A stretch of 64,000 nt of DNA from DASUCS01 sp041166745 (lineage in GTDB: Bacteria > Actinomycetota > Acidimicrobiia > Acidimicrobiales > JACDCH01), in contig JBEEGH010000009.1 in assembly GCA_041166745.1 (NCBI GenBank), positions 197,582-261,581 on the forward strand, read 5' to 3'. Shown piece after piece: positions 26,552 through 33,833 of this stretch. Position numbers and translations under genes: made by a program. A model generated the notes under the pieces. That model did no database searches. It had not been told where the DNA came from and worked only from the letters and a program-made list of their open reading frames with translations. The first letter of the stretch is position 1. The number at the start of each line of letters is the position of its first letter.

Positions 26552-26634
26552 GTTCCGCGCATCGCGATCGCGTTCTTGCGTCGCCTGACCCCTCATACGG
26601 TGGTCAATCAGCGCAAGAACGAGAGGCGCGGAAC
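26552..26634. repeat. Long imperfect palindrome, structured repeat copy B
   Basis: Outer stem GTTCCGCGC (26552-26560) pairs with GCGCGGAAC (26626-26634), inner stem CGTTCTTGCG (26571-26580) with CGCAAGAACG (26612-26621), and TGACC (26586-26590) with GGTCA (26602-26606). The right half matches copy A at 999-1041, and the left part (26546-26570) matches 27404-27429. It lies between the exporter and the ester-cyclase gene. It is probably a mobile or REP-like structured element. Confidence 0.65.
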
Positions 26635-26646
26635 GTGCCGATCTCG
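26629..26646 (+). repeat. 18-bp direct repeat, left copy
   Basis: CGGAACGTGCCGATCTCG, identical at 27198-27215; the following 9 bases match at 7 positions. The two copies flank the ester-cyclase gene. Confidence 0.7.
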
Positions 26647-26709
26647 CCGCGAGCACCTCGAGCATCCCGCTTGTGTGCAGAGGCACTCAACAGCGAGCAG
26701 TATGCAGTC

Positions 26710-27142
26710 GTGGCGGACGAGCCGAAAGCGGTGATTGAAGAGCTGTTTCGGCGTGGGACGGCAGGTGACGAGTCGGTGATCGACGAGTTGATCGCTGAAG
26801 ACATGCTGAACCATGCCGCCGGGCCCGCTCGCCAAGGTCGAGAGGGTTGGAAGCAGATCATCGCGACCATCAGGACCGACCTTGGCAGTGACTTCTCCGT
26901 CGAGAATCACCACCTCATTGGAGAGGGCGAGCTCGTCGCCCACCACATGACACTCCGCGGTCATCATCAGGCGTCGACTATGCCGCTGCTGGCTGGCGTT
27001 GTGGCCACGGGTACCGACGTGACGTGGACCTACGTTCACATTTGGCGAGTTGTCAACGGTCGGGTGGTCGAGCTGGGCGTGCAGAGACGATGTCGGGTTG
27101 CTTCGCCAACTCGGAGCGTGGCCACCGACCATGGGTGCCTAG
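26710..27142 (+). pseudogene. SnoaL-like ester cyclase, apparent frameshift near the 3' end
   Basis: From the GTG at 26710 the frame gives VADEPKAVIEELFRRGTAGD and then a SnoaL-like fold (EDMLNHAAGPARQGREGWK, TDVTWTYVHIWRVVNGRVVE) up to Glu at 27070-27072. There the expected family ending (His-Trp-Ala-x-Arg-Asp-Asp-x-Gly-Leu) is found in the +1 frame from 27074, as WACRDDVGLLRQLGAW, and ends at TAG 27140-27142. Two bases appear to be missing at about 27073. In the uncorrected frame the protein runs to 27237 with an unrelated Arg-rich tail. This is either real decay or a sequencing error. Confidence 0.65.
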
Positions 27143-27197
27143 GAGCGCGGCGCGGCCCAGCGAAGAGGCGAGCGTTCTGTAGTCGGTTCGACTCGTA

Positions 27198-27215
27198 CGG
27201 AACGTGCCGATCTCG
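27198..27215 (+). repeat. 18-bp direct repeat, right copy
   Basis: Identical to 26629-26646; see that entry. It lies 56 nt after the end of the frameshifted cyclase. Confidence 0.7.
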
Positions 27216-27403
27216 CGACGAGCATCATCCGCACTGACGGGCTGGTCGACATCTACATCTCAATCGGAATGAGCGCGGTCGCGGCCGCGCTGGTCTTCAT
27301 TGCGGTGCTGCACTCGAGATGGAGGCGAGGCAGCTAGCCGAGGTGAGGTCGAATGGGGACGTGTGGATAGTGCCGTTATCGCGGCTTCATCGGTAGCGCC
27401 GAT

Positions 27404-27429
27404 CCGGCAGTTCGGCGCACCCGCGATCG
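27404..27429 (+). repeat. Partial copy of palindrome left arm (copy C)
   Basis: CCGGCAGTTC-G-GCGCA-CC-CGCGATCG against 26546-26570, where G is C and CC is T. The right half of the palindrome is not recognisable here, so this looks like a decayed copy. Confidence 0.5.
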
Positions 27430-27685
27430 ACCCGGGTTCCTCGCGTTTCGCGTGCACCAATGGTCGTGATCTGACCCTGTCGACGCTCAATTCACAGCCA
27501 CTACTGCACGCGAAACCAGCCCCTCATCGGCGCGCGCCCGATCAAGGGGCGCGGTAGGAGCTGTTCGGTGAACCTGCTCGGCGGCAATCTGCATCTGGCG
27601 GCCCCTTCGTCGGCGGGCGAGGAGCGCGTGCAGCAGCCCCGAGAGTGGGCCGCGGTCCCGCGTCAGGCGCAGGACCGCGGCGGAG

Positions 27686-28090
27686 TCACTCGGTGATTTC
27701 CTTGATGCGGGCGGCGACTTCTTGAGCCGTCGGGTCCGGCGCTCCGGATTGCATGGCCATGAGCTTGGTCATGTCGCCCTGCACCTTGATCTTGCCGGCC
27801 ATGAACGCCTGCATGCCGGCCTGCGGGTTGCCGTCGACGAAGATCGCCTTGGCCGTCTCGTAGTCGATGGTGACCGTGAGGTCGGGGTTCTCGAGGTGGC
27901 CGATTTCCATGTCGATCTCGCCGCCCGACGTGTCCATGTAGGCGTTCACGGTGCCCTCGCCGAAGGGCACGTCGGTGATGATCTGGTTCATGCGAACGGC
28001 ATGAGCCGGCGGGGTGCCCTTGCCGGCGAACTCCTCGCGGACCTTCTTCGCTTCGGTCATCCACTCGTCGCTCAGGAACTTGTACGGCAC
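27686..28090 (-). CDS. SCP2 sterol-binding domain protein
   Basis: Small lipid-binding protein of 134 aa. The N-terminus VPYKFLSDEWMTEAKKVREEF followed by DLTVTIDYETAKAIFVDGN and AGKIKVQGDMTKLMAMQ is the standard SCP2 pattern in actinobacterial lipid-metabolism clusters. The GTG at 28090 has a strong AGGGGAGAG ribosome-binding site 6-7 nt upstream, which rules out the longer frame. It lies downstream of a TetR gene on the same strand, with a 73-nt gap. Role: binding or shuttling fatty acyl or sterol compounds. Confidence 0.88.
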   Translation of the reverse strand: MPYKFLSDEWMTEAKKVREEFAGKGTPPAHAVRMNQIITDVPFGEGTVNAYMDTSGGEIDMEIGHLENPDLTVTIDYETAKAIFVDGNPQAGMQAFMAGKIKVQGDMTKLMAMQSGAPDPTAQEVAARIKEITE

Positions 28091-28163
28091 AGATCTCTCC
28101 CCTTTGTCGACGCCGTGTGAACGGCGTGCGAGTTGTTGTTGTTGATCGGAACGGAGCCGAACG

Positions 28164-28841
28164 CTAGCCGCTGCTGCCAGGGCGTATTGCGGTAGTCGCA
28201 CGGAGACTGCGAGTTTCTTTCTTCTCCGCGGCGAGCGCAATTCCCTCGTCGGCGGCCAACGATCTCACGACGAACCGGCCGACGAAGGTGGCCAGCTCGG
28301 AGATCGGGACTTCGCTTCGGCCGGTGCGATGGAAGTGGCTGTAGAGCCCGACGATCCCGACCACGCCCCGGGCGAGCAGGATCGGGTCATCGTCGCGAAT
28401 CTGCCCTTGGGCGATTCCCTCCCGGATGTGCGCCGCCACGTCGCTCACGTGGACGTCGGTGCCCTGACGGAGCACGTCGACGAAGCGCTTGTCGATGTTC
28501 TCGACCTCGAGCAGGGCGAAGAAGGGTGCGTTGATGGCCATGAACCGCACGGACGCTTCGGCGCCCTCGCGGATGCGGGTCAAGGCATCGGCCTCGAGGT
28601 TGATGGCCTCGCCCTGCGAGCGCCGGAGCCGCAGACGGATCTCCTCGGCGAGCTCGCGGAAGAGCTGCTCCTTGTTCTCGAAGTACCAGTAGAAGAGTCC
28701 CTTGGCCACGCCGGCCGCCCGCACGATGTCGATCACCCGCGTGTCGGCGTAGCCCCGCTCGGCGAACAGCCGGGCGGCATGGTCGAGCAGCTGCTGCTTG
28801 CGCTCGAGGCCTTGGGCCGTCAGCCGACGCTCGTCGTCCAC
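28164..28841 (-). CDS. TetR/AcrR-family transcriptional regulator
   Basis: DNA-binding repressor of 225 aa. The helix-turn-helix is in RLFAERGYADTRVIDIVRAAG followed by VAKGLFYWYFENKEQLF (residues about 20-60). I place the start at the GTG at 28841 (VDDERRLTAQG); TTG at 28847 is an alternative, and the longer frame would cover the divergent promoter. It is divergent from the ferredoxin gene, and a perfect dyad TGACC-GGCG-GGTCA at 28863-28876 between them is the likely operator. It probably controls the lipid-related genes around it. Confidence 0.88.
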   Translation of the reverse strand: MDDERRLTAQGLERKQQLLDHAARLFAERGYADTRVIDIVRAAGVAKGLFYWYFENKEQLFRELAEEIRLRLRRSQGEAINLEADALTRIREGAEASVRFMAINAPFFALLEVENIDKRFVDVLRQGTDVHVSDVAAHIREGIAQGQIRDDDPILLARGVVGIVGLYSHFHRTGRSEVPISELATFVGRFVVRSLAADEGIALAAEKKETRSLRATTAIRPGSSG

Positions 28842-28862
28842 GGACAAAGTGGACCACCTGCC

Positions 28863-28876
28863 TGACCGGCGGGTCA
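28863..28876. promoter_or_regulatory. Candidate TetR operator
   Basis: Perfect dyad TGACC-GGCG-GGTCA in the 61-nt divergent gap between the TetR gene and the ferredoxin gene. It sits just upstream of the TACGCT -10-like box (28888-28893) of the ferredoxin gene, where a repressor could block both promoters. Confidence 0.55.
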
Positions 28877-28902
28877 ATGTGGGCCAGTACGCTCCTACCT
28901 CG

Positions 28903-29211
28903 ATGGCAGCGGGCAATCGTGCAGAGCGGTTGGAGAGCCACGAGCGCAATCCCAAATGGCAGATCGCGCCGTTCATCATCGACATGTCGATCTGCATCAA
29001 CTGCGACACCTGCATCCGGCATTGCCCGACGCAGTTCGGTGCGATCTTCAATCACGACATCGACGTGATCATCATCCCGGAGCTGTGCTCCGGCTGCGGG
29101 AAGTGTCTGCCGCCCGTGTGCCCGGTCGACTGCATCCTTCCGGATCCCGATTGGACTCCCGCCTCTGACGAGTGGTGGGACGAACAGAAGAGGGACGACC
29201 CCTATGCCTGA
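28903..29211 (+). CDS. 4Fe-4S ferredoxin, two-cluster type
   Basis: Electron carrier of 102 aa. The first cluster motif is CINCDTCIRHCP (Cys-x2-Cys-x2-Cys-x3-Cys-Pro), the second CSGCGKCLPPVCPVDC, with one additional Cys. The segment QFGAIFNHDIDVIIIPE between them is typical of ferredoxins with split motifs. The ATG follows TACGCT by 9 nt and the stop overlaps the esterase gene by 8 nt. The electron partner is not in the window. Confidence 0.88.
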   Translation: MAAGNRAERLESHERNPKWQIAPFIIDMSICINCDTCIRHCPTQFGAIFNHDIDVIIIPELCSGCGKCLPPVCPVDCILPDPDWTPASDEWWDEQKRDDPYA

Positions 29212-29956
29212 GCCCATCATCCGTGGAGCCGAGCCCGAGAGCATCGACGGGGGACCGAACGGTGCACTCGTGATCCACGGCTTCACCAGCAACCCGCACT
29301 CGATGAAGGGCGTCGCGCACGCGCTCGCCGATGCGGGCTTCGCGGTCGAGCTGCCGCTCCTGCCCGGACACGGCACCGCGGTAGAAGACATGATCCCGAC
29401 CGGTTGGAGCGATTGGCTCGGCGCGGCGGAAGAGGCGTACGGCAAGTTGGCCGCGCGTGTTCCCGGCAACGTGATCGTCGTCGGGCTGTCGATGGGCGGC
29501 GCGCTCACCTGTTGGCTCGCGTCGGAGCACCCAGAACTCGCCGGCATCGTCGCCATCAATGCGGTGGTGACGCAGCCCGAGGGCATGGCCGAGATCGTGC
29601 AGCAACTGCTCGACAACGGTGATGAGGTCATGGACGGCATCGGCTCCGACATCGCCGACCCCGAGGTGCACGAGTTGGCCTACCCAGAGACGCCGCTGCG
29701 ACCGCTGCTCACGATGATGGAGGCGGCGGGCGAGTTCCAGGAGCGCCTCCGCCGCATCGCCTGCCCGGTGTTGATCGTGACGAGTCGCCAAGACCATGTG
29801 GTCGCCCCGGAGAACAGCGACGTGCTCGCCGAGTCCGTCACCGGTCCCGTCGAACGTCTCTGGCTCGAGCGCAGCTACCACGTCGCCACGCAGGACTACG
29901 ACAAGGCCGAGGTGGAAGCAGCCGTCGTCGACTTCGCGAAGCGCGTAACGTCGTGA
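29204..29956 (+). CDS. Alpha/beta hydrolase, carboxylesterase/monoacylglycerol lipase-like
   Basis: Serine hydrolase of 250 aa. The oxyanion motif HGFTSNP, nucleophile elbow GLSMGG, acid Asp in TSRQDHVV and catalytic His in SYHVATQDYD give a complete triad, closest in layout to Est30-type carboxylesterases. The ATG overlaps the ferredoxin stop by 8 nt and the stop overlaps the next GTG by 4 nt, so it is in one operon with both. The substrate is likely a medium-chain ester or acylglycerol (inference from the family). Confidence 0.88.
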   Translation: MPEPIIRGAEPESIDGGPNGALVIHGFTSNPHSMKGVAHALADAGFAVELPLLPGHGTAVEDMIPTGWSDWLGAAEEAYGKLAARVPGNVIVVGLSMGGALTCWLASEHPELAGIVAINAVVTQPEGMAEIVQQLLDNGDEVMDGIGSDIADPEVHELAYPETPLRPLLTMMEAAGEFQERLRRIACPVLIVTSRQDHVVAPENSDVLAESVTGPVERLWLERSYHVATQDYDKAEVEAAVVDFAKRVTS

Positions 29957-30540
29957 CCGTGAAGCGGGGACTCGGGTTCTTGGCGATCGTGCTGCTGGCC
30001 GTCGTTGGAGGTACCAGCGCCGCTTCGGCGCAGCAGTCGCCGACCGTGCGATTGGCCGGCACGACTCCCATGAGCGTGTCGGGCCAGTGCTTCACCGAGC
30101 CGACGACCTCTCCGGGTTCGTTCACCCTCGAGCGCAGATCGACGACCGGCCCGCTCACCGTCACGTACCACATCGACGGTGGCCCAACGGATCTGAACAG
30201 CGAGGAGGTCGCCGGCGCGGACCACACGGTCGAGTTCGCCGATGGAGAAGCGACGGTCACGGTCGTCGTGCATCCCGCGACAAATGCATCGGCCGCGACG
30301 GTGACCGTTCTCGAGGGCGAGACCTACAACGTGGCGCAGCCGTCGAGCGGCACGATCGAGGTGCAGCGCTCAGTGGTCACGTGTGCGACGGACACGACCC
30401 TGGGCACGGACAACACGCTCGCCCGCACCGGCGTTCGGTCCACGAGCGGAACGCTGGCGTTGGTCGGTATCACCGCGGTGGCGCTCGGATCACTGTTGCT
30501 GGTGCTTTCGTCGAGACGGAAAGCGACCGGCCTACGATGA
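29953..30540 (+). CDS. Secreted cell-wall protein with LAXTG-type sorting signal
   Basis: Protein of 195 aa. A Sec signal peptide covers roughly residues 1-26 (FLAIVLLAVVGGTSAASAQ), then a Thr/Ser-rich beta domain with two or more Cys, then LARTG followed by a hydrophobic helix (LALVGITAVALGSLLLVL) and the basic tail SSRRK. This is a cell-wall sorting signal; LAXTG is known as the class E sortase motif in actinobacteria. GTG start in a GTGA overlap with the esterase; a second GTG at 29959 is possible. The domain itself was not recognised. Confidence 0.75.
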   Translation: MTVKRGLGFLAIVLLAVVGGTSAASAQQSPTVRLAGTTPMSVSGQCFTEPTTSPGSFTLERRSTTGPLTVTYHIDGGPTDLNSEEVAGADHTVEFADGEATVTVVVHPATNASAATVTVLEGETYNVAQPSSGTIEVQRSVVTCATDTTLGTDNTLARTGVRSTSGTLALVGITAVALGSLLLVLSSRRKATGLR

Positions 30541-30547
30541 CCGACCC

Positions 30548-30847
30548 ATGGCATCGATCTCCCGCGACGATGTCGCGCATGTCGCCAGGCTGGCCCGCCT
30601 CGACCTGACCGACGACGAGCTCGAGCTCTACACCGCCCAATTGGCGGCCGTGCTCGAGCATGCCGCCGACGTCGAAGCCCTCGACGTCGCGGACGTACCG
30701 CCCACGATGCATCCGTATCCGCTGCGCAACGTGTTGCGCGACGACGACGTGCGCCCGGGCGTCGACCGCGACGAGGTGTTGGGGCAAGCGCCTGCGGCCG
30801 AGGGCGGCCGCTTCAAGGTTCCGCCGATTCTCGGCGAGGAGCCATGA
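30548..30847 (+). CDS. gatC: Asp-tRNA(Asn)/Glu-tRNA(Gln) amidotransferase subunit C
   Basis: Small structural subunit (99 aa) that clamps GatA and GatB. The start MASISRDDVAHVARLARLDL and the late GRFKVPPIL are GatC signatures. The ATG follows TACGAT (30533-30538, inside the end of the surface-protein gene) by 9 nt, so the gat operon probably begins here. The stop overlaps gatA by 4 nt. Confidence 0.95.
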   Translation: MASISRDDVAHVARLARLDLTDDELELYTAQLAAVLEHAADVEALDVADVPPTMHPYPLRNVLRDDDVRPGVDRDEVLGQAPAAEGGRFKVPPILGEEP

Positions 30848-32265
30848 CTGCTCGAGAGATCGCGGAAGCGGTTCGCAGCAAGCAGCGCAGCGCGCGTGAA
30901 GTGGTCGACGAGCACCTGGGTCGTATCGACGAGCGCGAGACCGAGCTGCACGCCTTCAACCTCGTTCTGGCCGACGAAGCGCGCGCCGCCGCCGGCGCGA
31001 TCGACGAACGCATCGCGGCGGGCCAAGACCCCGGCCCGCTCGCCGGCGTGCCCGTTGCGCTGAAGGACAACTTCGCCACCCGGGGCATCCCCACCACGTG
31101 TTCGTCGCGGATTCTCGAAGGGTGGCGCCCGCCGTACGACGCGACAGTCGTGGAGTGGCTGCGAGCGGCCGGGGCCATCGTGATCGGCAAGACGAACCTC
31201 GACGAGTTCGCGATGGGCTCTTCGACCGAGAACTCGGCATTCGGGCCGACGCGCAACCCGCATGACGTCACGCGGGTGCCCGGCGGTTCGAGTGGGGGCA
31301 GCGCCGCCTCCGTTGCGGCCGGCTTCAGCCCGATGGGCTTCGGCTCCGACACCGGGGGTTCCATCCGTCAACCAGCCGCGCTGTGCGGCGTCGTCGGCCT
31401 GAAGCCGACCTATGGCCGCGTCTCGCGTTACGGACTCGTCGCCTTCGCGTCGAGCCTCGACCAGATCGGTCCGTTCACCACGACCGTCGACGATGCCGCG
31501 CTCGCCCTCGAGATCATCGCCGGTCACGATCCGCGTGACACGACGTCGATCCCCGAACCCGTGCCCGCTTACAGCGAGCTCCTGAGCGAGGGTGTCGAAG
31601 GGCTGCGAGTCGGCGTGATCTCCGAGTTCCTCGCGGCCGACGGCCTGGCCGCCGATGTGGCCCAGCGCGTGCACGCCGCCGCGGCCGCGTTGGAGCGCGC
31701 GGGGGCGAAGGTCGACGACGCATCGGTGCCGTCGACGATCTATGGCTTGTCGGCGTACTACCTCATCGCGCCCGCGGAAGCGTCGAGCAACCTCGCCCGT
31801 TACGACGGCGTGCGGTACGGCCTGCGGGTCGAGGCGCCCACCACCGGCGAGATGAACACGAAGACGCGCACCGCGGGCTTCGGCCCCGAGGTGAAGCGCC
31901 GCATCATGCTCGGCACGTACGCCCTCTCTGCGGGCTACTACGACGCGTACTACGGCAAGGCGCAACGCGTGCGCACGCTGATCCTGCGAGACTTCGAGCG
32001 CGCCTACGAGAACTTCGACGTGTTGATCGGTCCGACCGCTCCGGCCACAGCGTTCGCATTCGGCGCCAAGGCCGATCCGCTGGCGATGTACCTCAACGAC
32101 GTGTTCACGATCCCGTCGAACCTGAGCGGCCATCCGGCGATGTCGGTGCCGTTCGGTGTGGGCGACGACGGCCTGCCGATCGGCGTTCAGGTGCTCGCTC
32201 CGGCCCTCGGCGAGGGCGTGATGCTCCGAGTGGCCGCCGCCCTCGAACGGGCCGCATCCTCGTGA
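30844..32265 (+). CDS. gatA: Asp-tRNA(Asn)/Glu-tRNA(Gln) amidotransferase subunit A
   Basis: Glutaminase subunit of GatCAB, 473 aa, releasing ammonia from glutamine for transamidation of mischarged tRNA. The amidase triad is visible with family spacing: Lys74 (VALKDNF), Ser149 in VPGGSSGGSAAS and nucleophile Ser173 in SDTGGSIRQPAA. ATGA overlap with gatC. The downstream neighbour, overlapping by 4 nt, is an acyl-CoA ligase rather than gatB, which is unusual. Confidence 0.96.
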   Translation: MTAREIAEAVRSKQRSAREVVDEHLGRIDERETELHAFNLVLADEARAAAGAIDERIAAGQDPGPLAGVPVALKDNFATRGIPTTCSSRILEGWRPPYDATVVEWLRAAGAIVIGKTNLDEFAMGSSTENSAFGPTRNPHDVTRVPGGSSGGSAASVAAGFSPMGFGSDTGGSIRQPAALCGVVGLKPTYGRVSRYGLVAFASSLDQIGPFTTTVDDAALALEIIAGHDPRDTTSIPEPVPAYSELLSEGVEGLRVGVISEFLAADGLAADVAQRVHAAAAALERAGAKVDDASVPSTIYGLSAYYLIAPAEASSNLARYDGVRYGLRVEAPTTGEMNTKTRTAGFGPEVKRRIMLGTYALSAGYYDAYYGKAQRVRTLILRDFERAYENFDVLIGPTAPATAFAFGAKADPLAMYLNDVFTIPSNLSGHPAMSVPFGVGDDGLPIGVQVLAPALGEGVMLRVAAALERAASS

Positions 32266-33833
32266 GTTGGCAGCTGCGCACCGTCGATCCGGCGCTCGAG
32301 CGCGAGTGGATCGCCAAGGGTTGGTGGACCGACGACTCGCTCGGCTCACTGCTGCACGACGGCCTCCGTGACCACGGCGACGAGCCGTTCACCGTGCGGT
32401 CCAGCGTTCGTCCCCACACCACCACGCTCGCCGATGTGCGGGAGCAGGCCCTCACACTCGCGCAGGGCCTGAGAGACCGGGGCGTCGGCGCGGGCGATGT
32501 CGTCGGCTTCCAACTGCCGAACTGGGTCGAGGCCGCGTACGTCTTCTACGCGGCCGCGTTCCTCGGTGCCGTCGTGATGCCGATCGTGCACTTCTACGGC
32601 CCGAAAGAGGTCGGTTACATCCTGCGCAAGACGCCGCCGAAGGCGTTCGTCACCTTCGATCGTTTCGGCGCGTTGAGCGGCACCGCGAACCTGTTGGCGA
32701 GCGGCGCGCCATTGCCCGAGTTGGTCGCGGTGGTGGGCGACGATCTTGCGGGCTTCGAAGCTTTGGACGCGTGGTTCGGTGCAGGCGCGCTCGAGGGCCC
32801 CGAGCCGGTCGACGCCGCCAGCCCGGCGCTGATCGCGTACACGTCTGGCACGACGTCCGATCCAAAGGGCGTGGTCCACACGCACCGCACGATCGGCTTC
32901 GAGGTGCGCCAGCTGTCGTCGGCGCAGCCGAGCAAGGCGCCGCCGGCGATCGTCGGCGCGCCGGTCGGTCACGGTATCGGCATGCTGGCCGCGCTGCTGA
33001 TCCCGGCGGTGCAGGGCAAGCCGATCCATTTGATCGACGTGTGGGATCCGGGATGGATCCTGCAGCAGATGGCCGACGAGAAACTGATGTCGGGCACCGG
33101 CGCGACCTACTTCCTCACGTCGCTGCTCGATCACCCGAATTTCGATGCCGAGGTGCACATCCCGTTGATGCGCTACATCGGTCTCGGGGGTGCAGCCGTT
33201 CCCGCCGCAGTCGCCGAGCGCGCGACGGCGCTGGGCATCTCGATCGTGCGCATGTACGGGTCGACCGAGCACCCGTCGATCACCGGGTCCACGCACGACG
33301 ATCCGCTCGAGAAGCGGGCGGGCACCGACGGACACCCGTTGGACGGGTGTGAGGTTCGCCTCGCCGAGGACGGCGAGATCGAGAGCCGAGGGCCGGACTG
33401 CTTCGCCGGGTACACCGACGCCGAGCTGACCGAGTCGGTGTTCGACGCCGACGGTTGGTACCGCACCGGAGACATCGGCGTGCTCGACGACGACGGCTGC
33501 CTCACGATCACCGATCGCAAGAGCGACGTCATCATCCGCGGCGGCGAGAACGTGAGTGCCGCGGAAGTCGAAGGCGTTCTGGCGCACATCGCCGGTGTGC
33601 TCGAGTGCGCGGTGGTCGCCGCGCCAGACGCGCGCCTCGGTGAACACGCCTGCGCATTCATCCGCGGCACCGCGCCGCCGATGACCGACGTGCAGGCGGC
33701 GATGTCGGCTGCCGGCCTCGCCCGCCAGAAGTGGCCGGAAGAGCTGCGAGAAATCGCCGAGTTCCCGCGCACGGCCTCGGGCAAGATCCAGAAGTTCGTC
33801 CTCCGCCAGCAACTACGCGAGGAAGGCACATGA
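32262..33833 (+). CDS. AMP-dependent acyl-CoA synthetase/ligase inside the gat operon
   Basis: Adenylate-forming enzyme of 523 aa. The P-loop motif is AYTSGTTSDPKGVVHTH, the adenine motif MYGSTEHPSITG, the hinge region GWYRTGDIGVLDDDG and ITDRKSDVIIRGGENVSAAEVE, and the catalytic lysine region TASGKIQKFVLR; all expected residues are present. It activates an unknown carboxylic acid. GTG start in a GTGA overlap with gatA, and an ATGA overlap with gatB, so it is fully embedded between two subunits of one complex. Co-transcription does not prove shared function. Confidence 0.9.
   Translation: MSWQLRTVDPALEREWIAKGWWTDDSLGSLLHDGLRDHGDEPFTVRSSVRPHTTTLADVREQALTLAQGLRDRGVGAGDVVGFQLPNWVEAAYVFYAAAFLGAVVMPIVHFYGPKEVGYILRKTPPKAFVTFDRFGALSGTANLLASGAPLPELVAVVGDDLAGFEALDAWFGAGALEGPEPVDAASPALIAYTSGTTSDPKGVVHTHRTIGFEVRQLSSAQPSKAPPAIVGAPVGHGIGMLAALLIPAVQGKPIHLIDVWDPGWILQQMADEKLMSGTGATYFLTSLLDHPNFDAEVHIPLMRYIGLGGAAVPAAVAERATALGISIVRMYGSTEHPSITGSTHDDPLEKRAGTDGHPLDGCEVRLAEDGEIESRGPDCFAGYTDAELTESVFDADGWYRTGDIGVLDDDGCLTITDRKSDVIIRGGENVSAAEVEGVLAHIAGVLECAVVAAPDARLGEHACAFIRGTAPPMTDVQAAMSAAGLARQKWPEELREIAEFPRTASGKIQKFVLRQQLREEGT

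Larger units (their letters stand above)
27143..27685. other. Gene-poor 540-nt stretch
   Basis: No convincing gene. It holds the right direct repeat (27198-27215), a short hydrophobic reading frame (27269-27337, MSAVAAALVFIAVLHSRWRR, like the end of a single-pass membrane protein but without a clear start) and a segment (27404-27429) matching the left arm of the palindrome at 26546-26570. Two longer frames (27300-27557 plus, 27260-27490 minus) lack family resemblance and recognisable start signals. Confidence 0.5.

Noticed and set aside
26635..26709. Earlier ATG start for the ester-cyclase gene
   Set aside because: The extra 25 residues translate the direct repeat; the family fold begins at the GTG at 26710.
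27300..27557. Frame of 85 codons in the gene-poor zone
   Set aside because: It crosses repeat material, has no family resemblance and no -10-like box or ribosome-binding site before its ATG.
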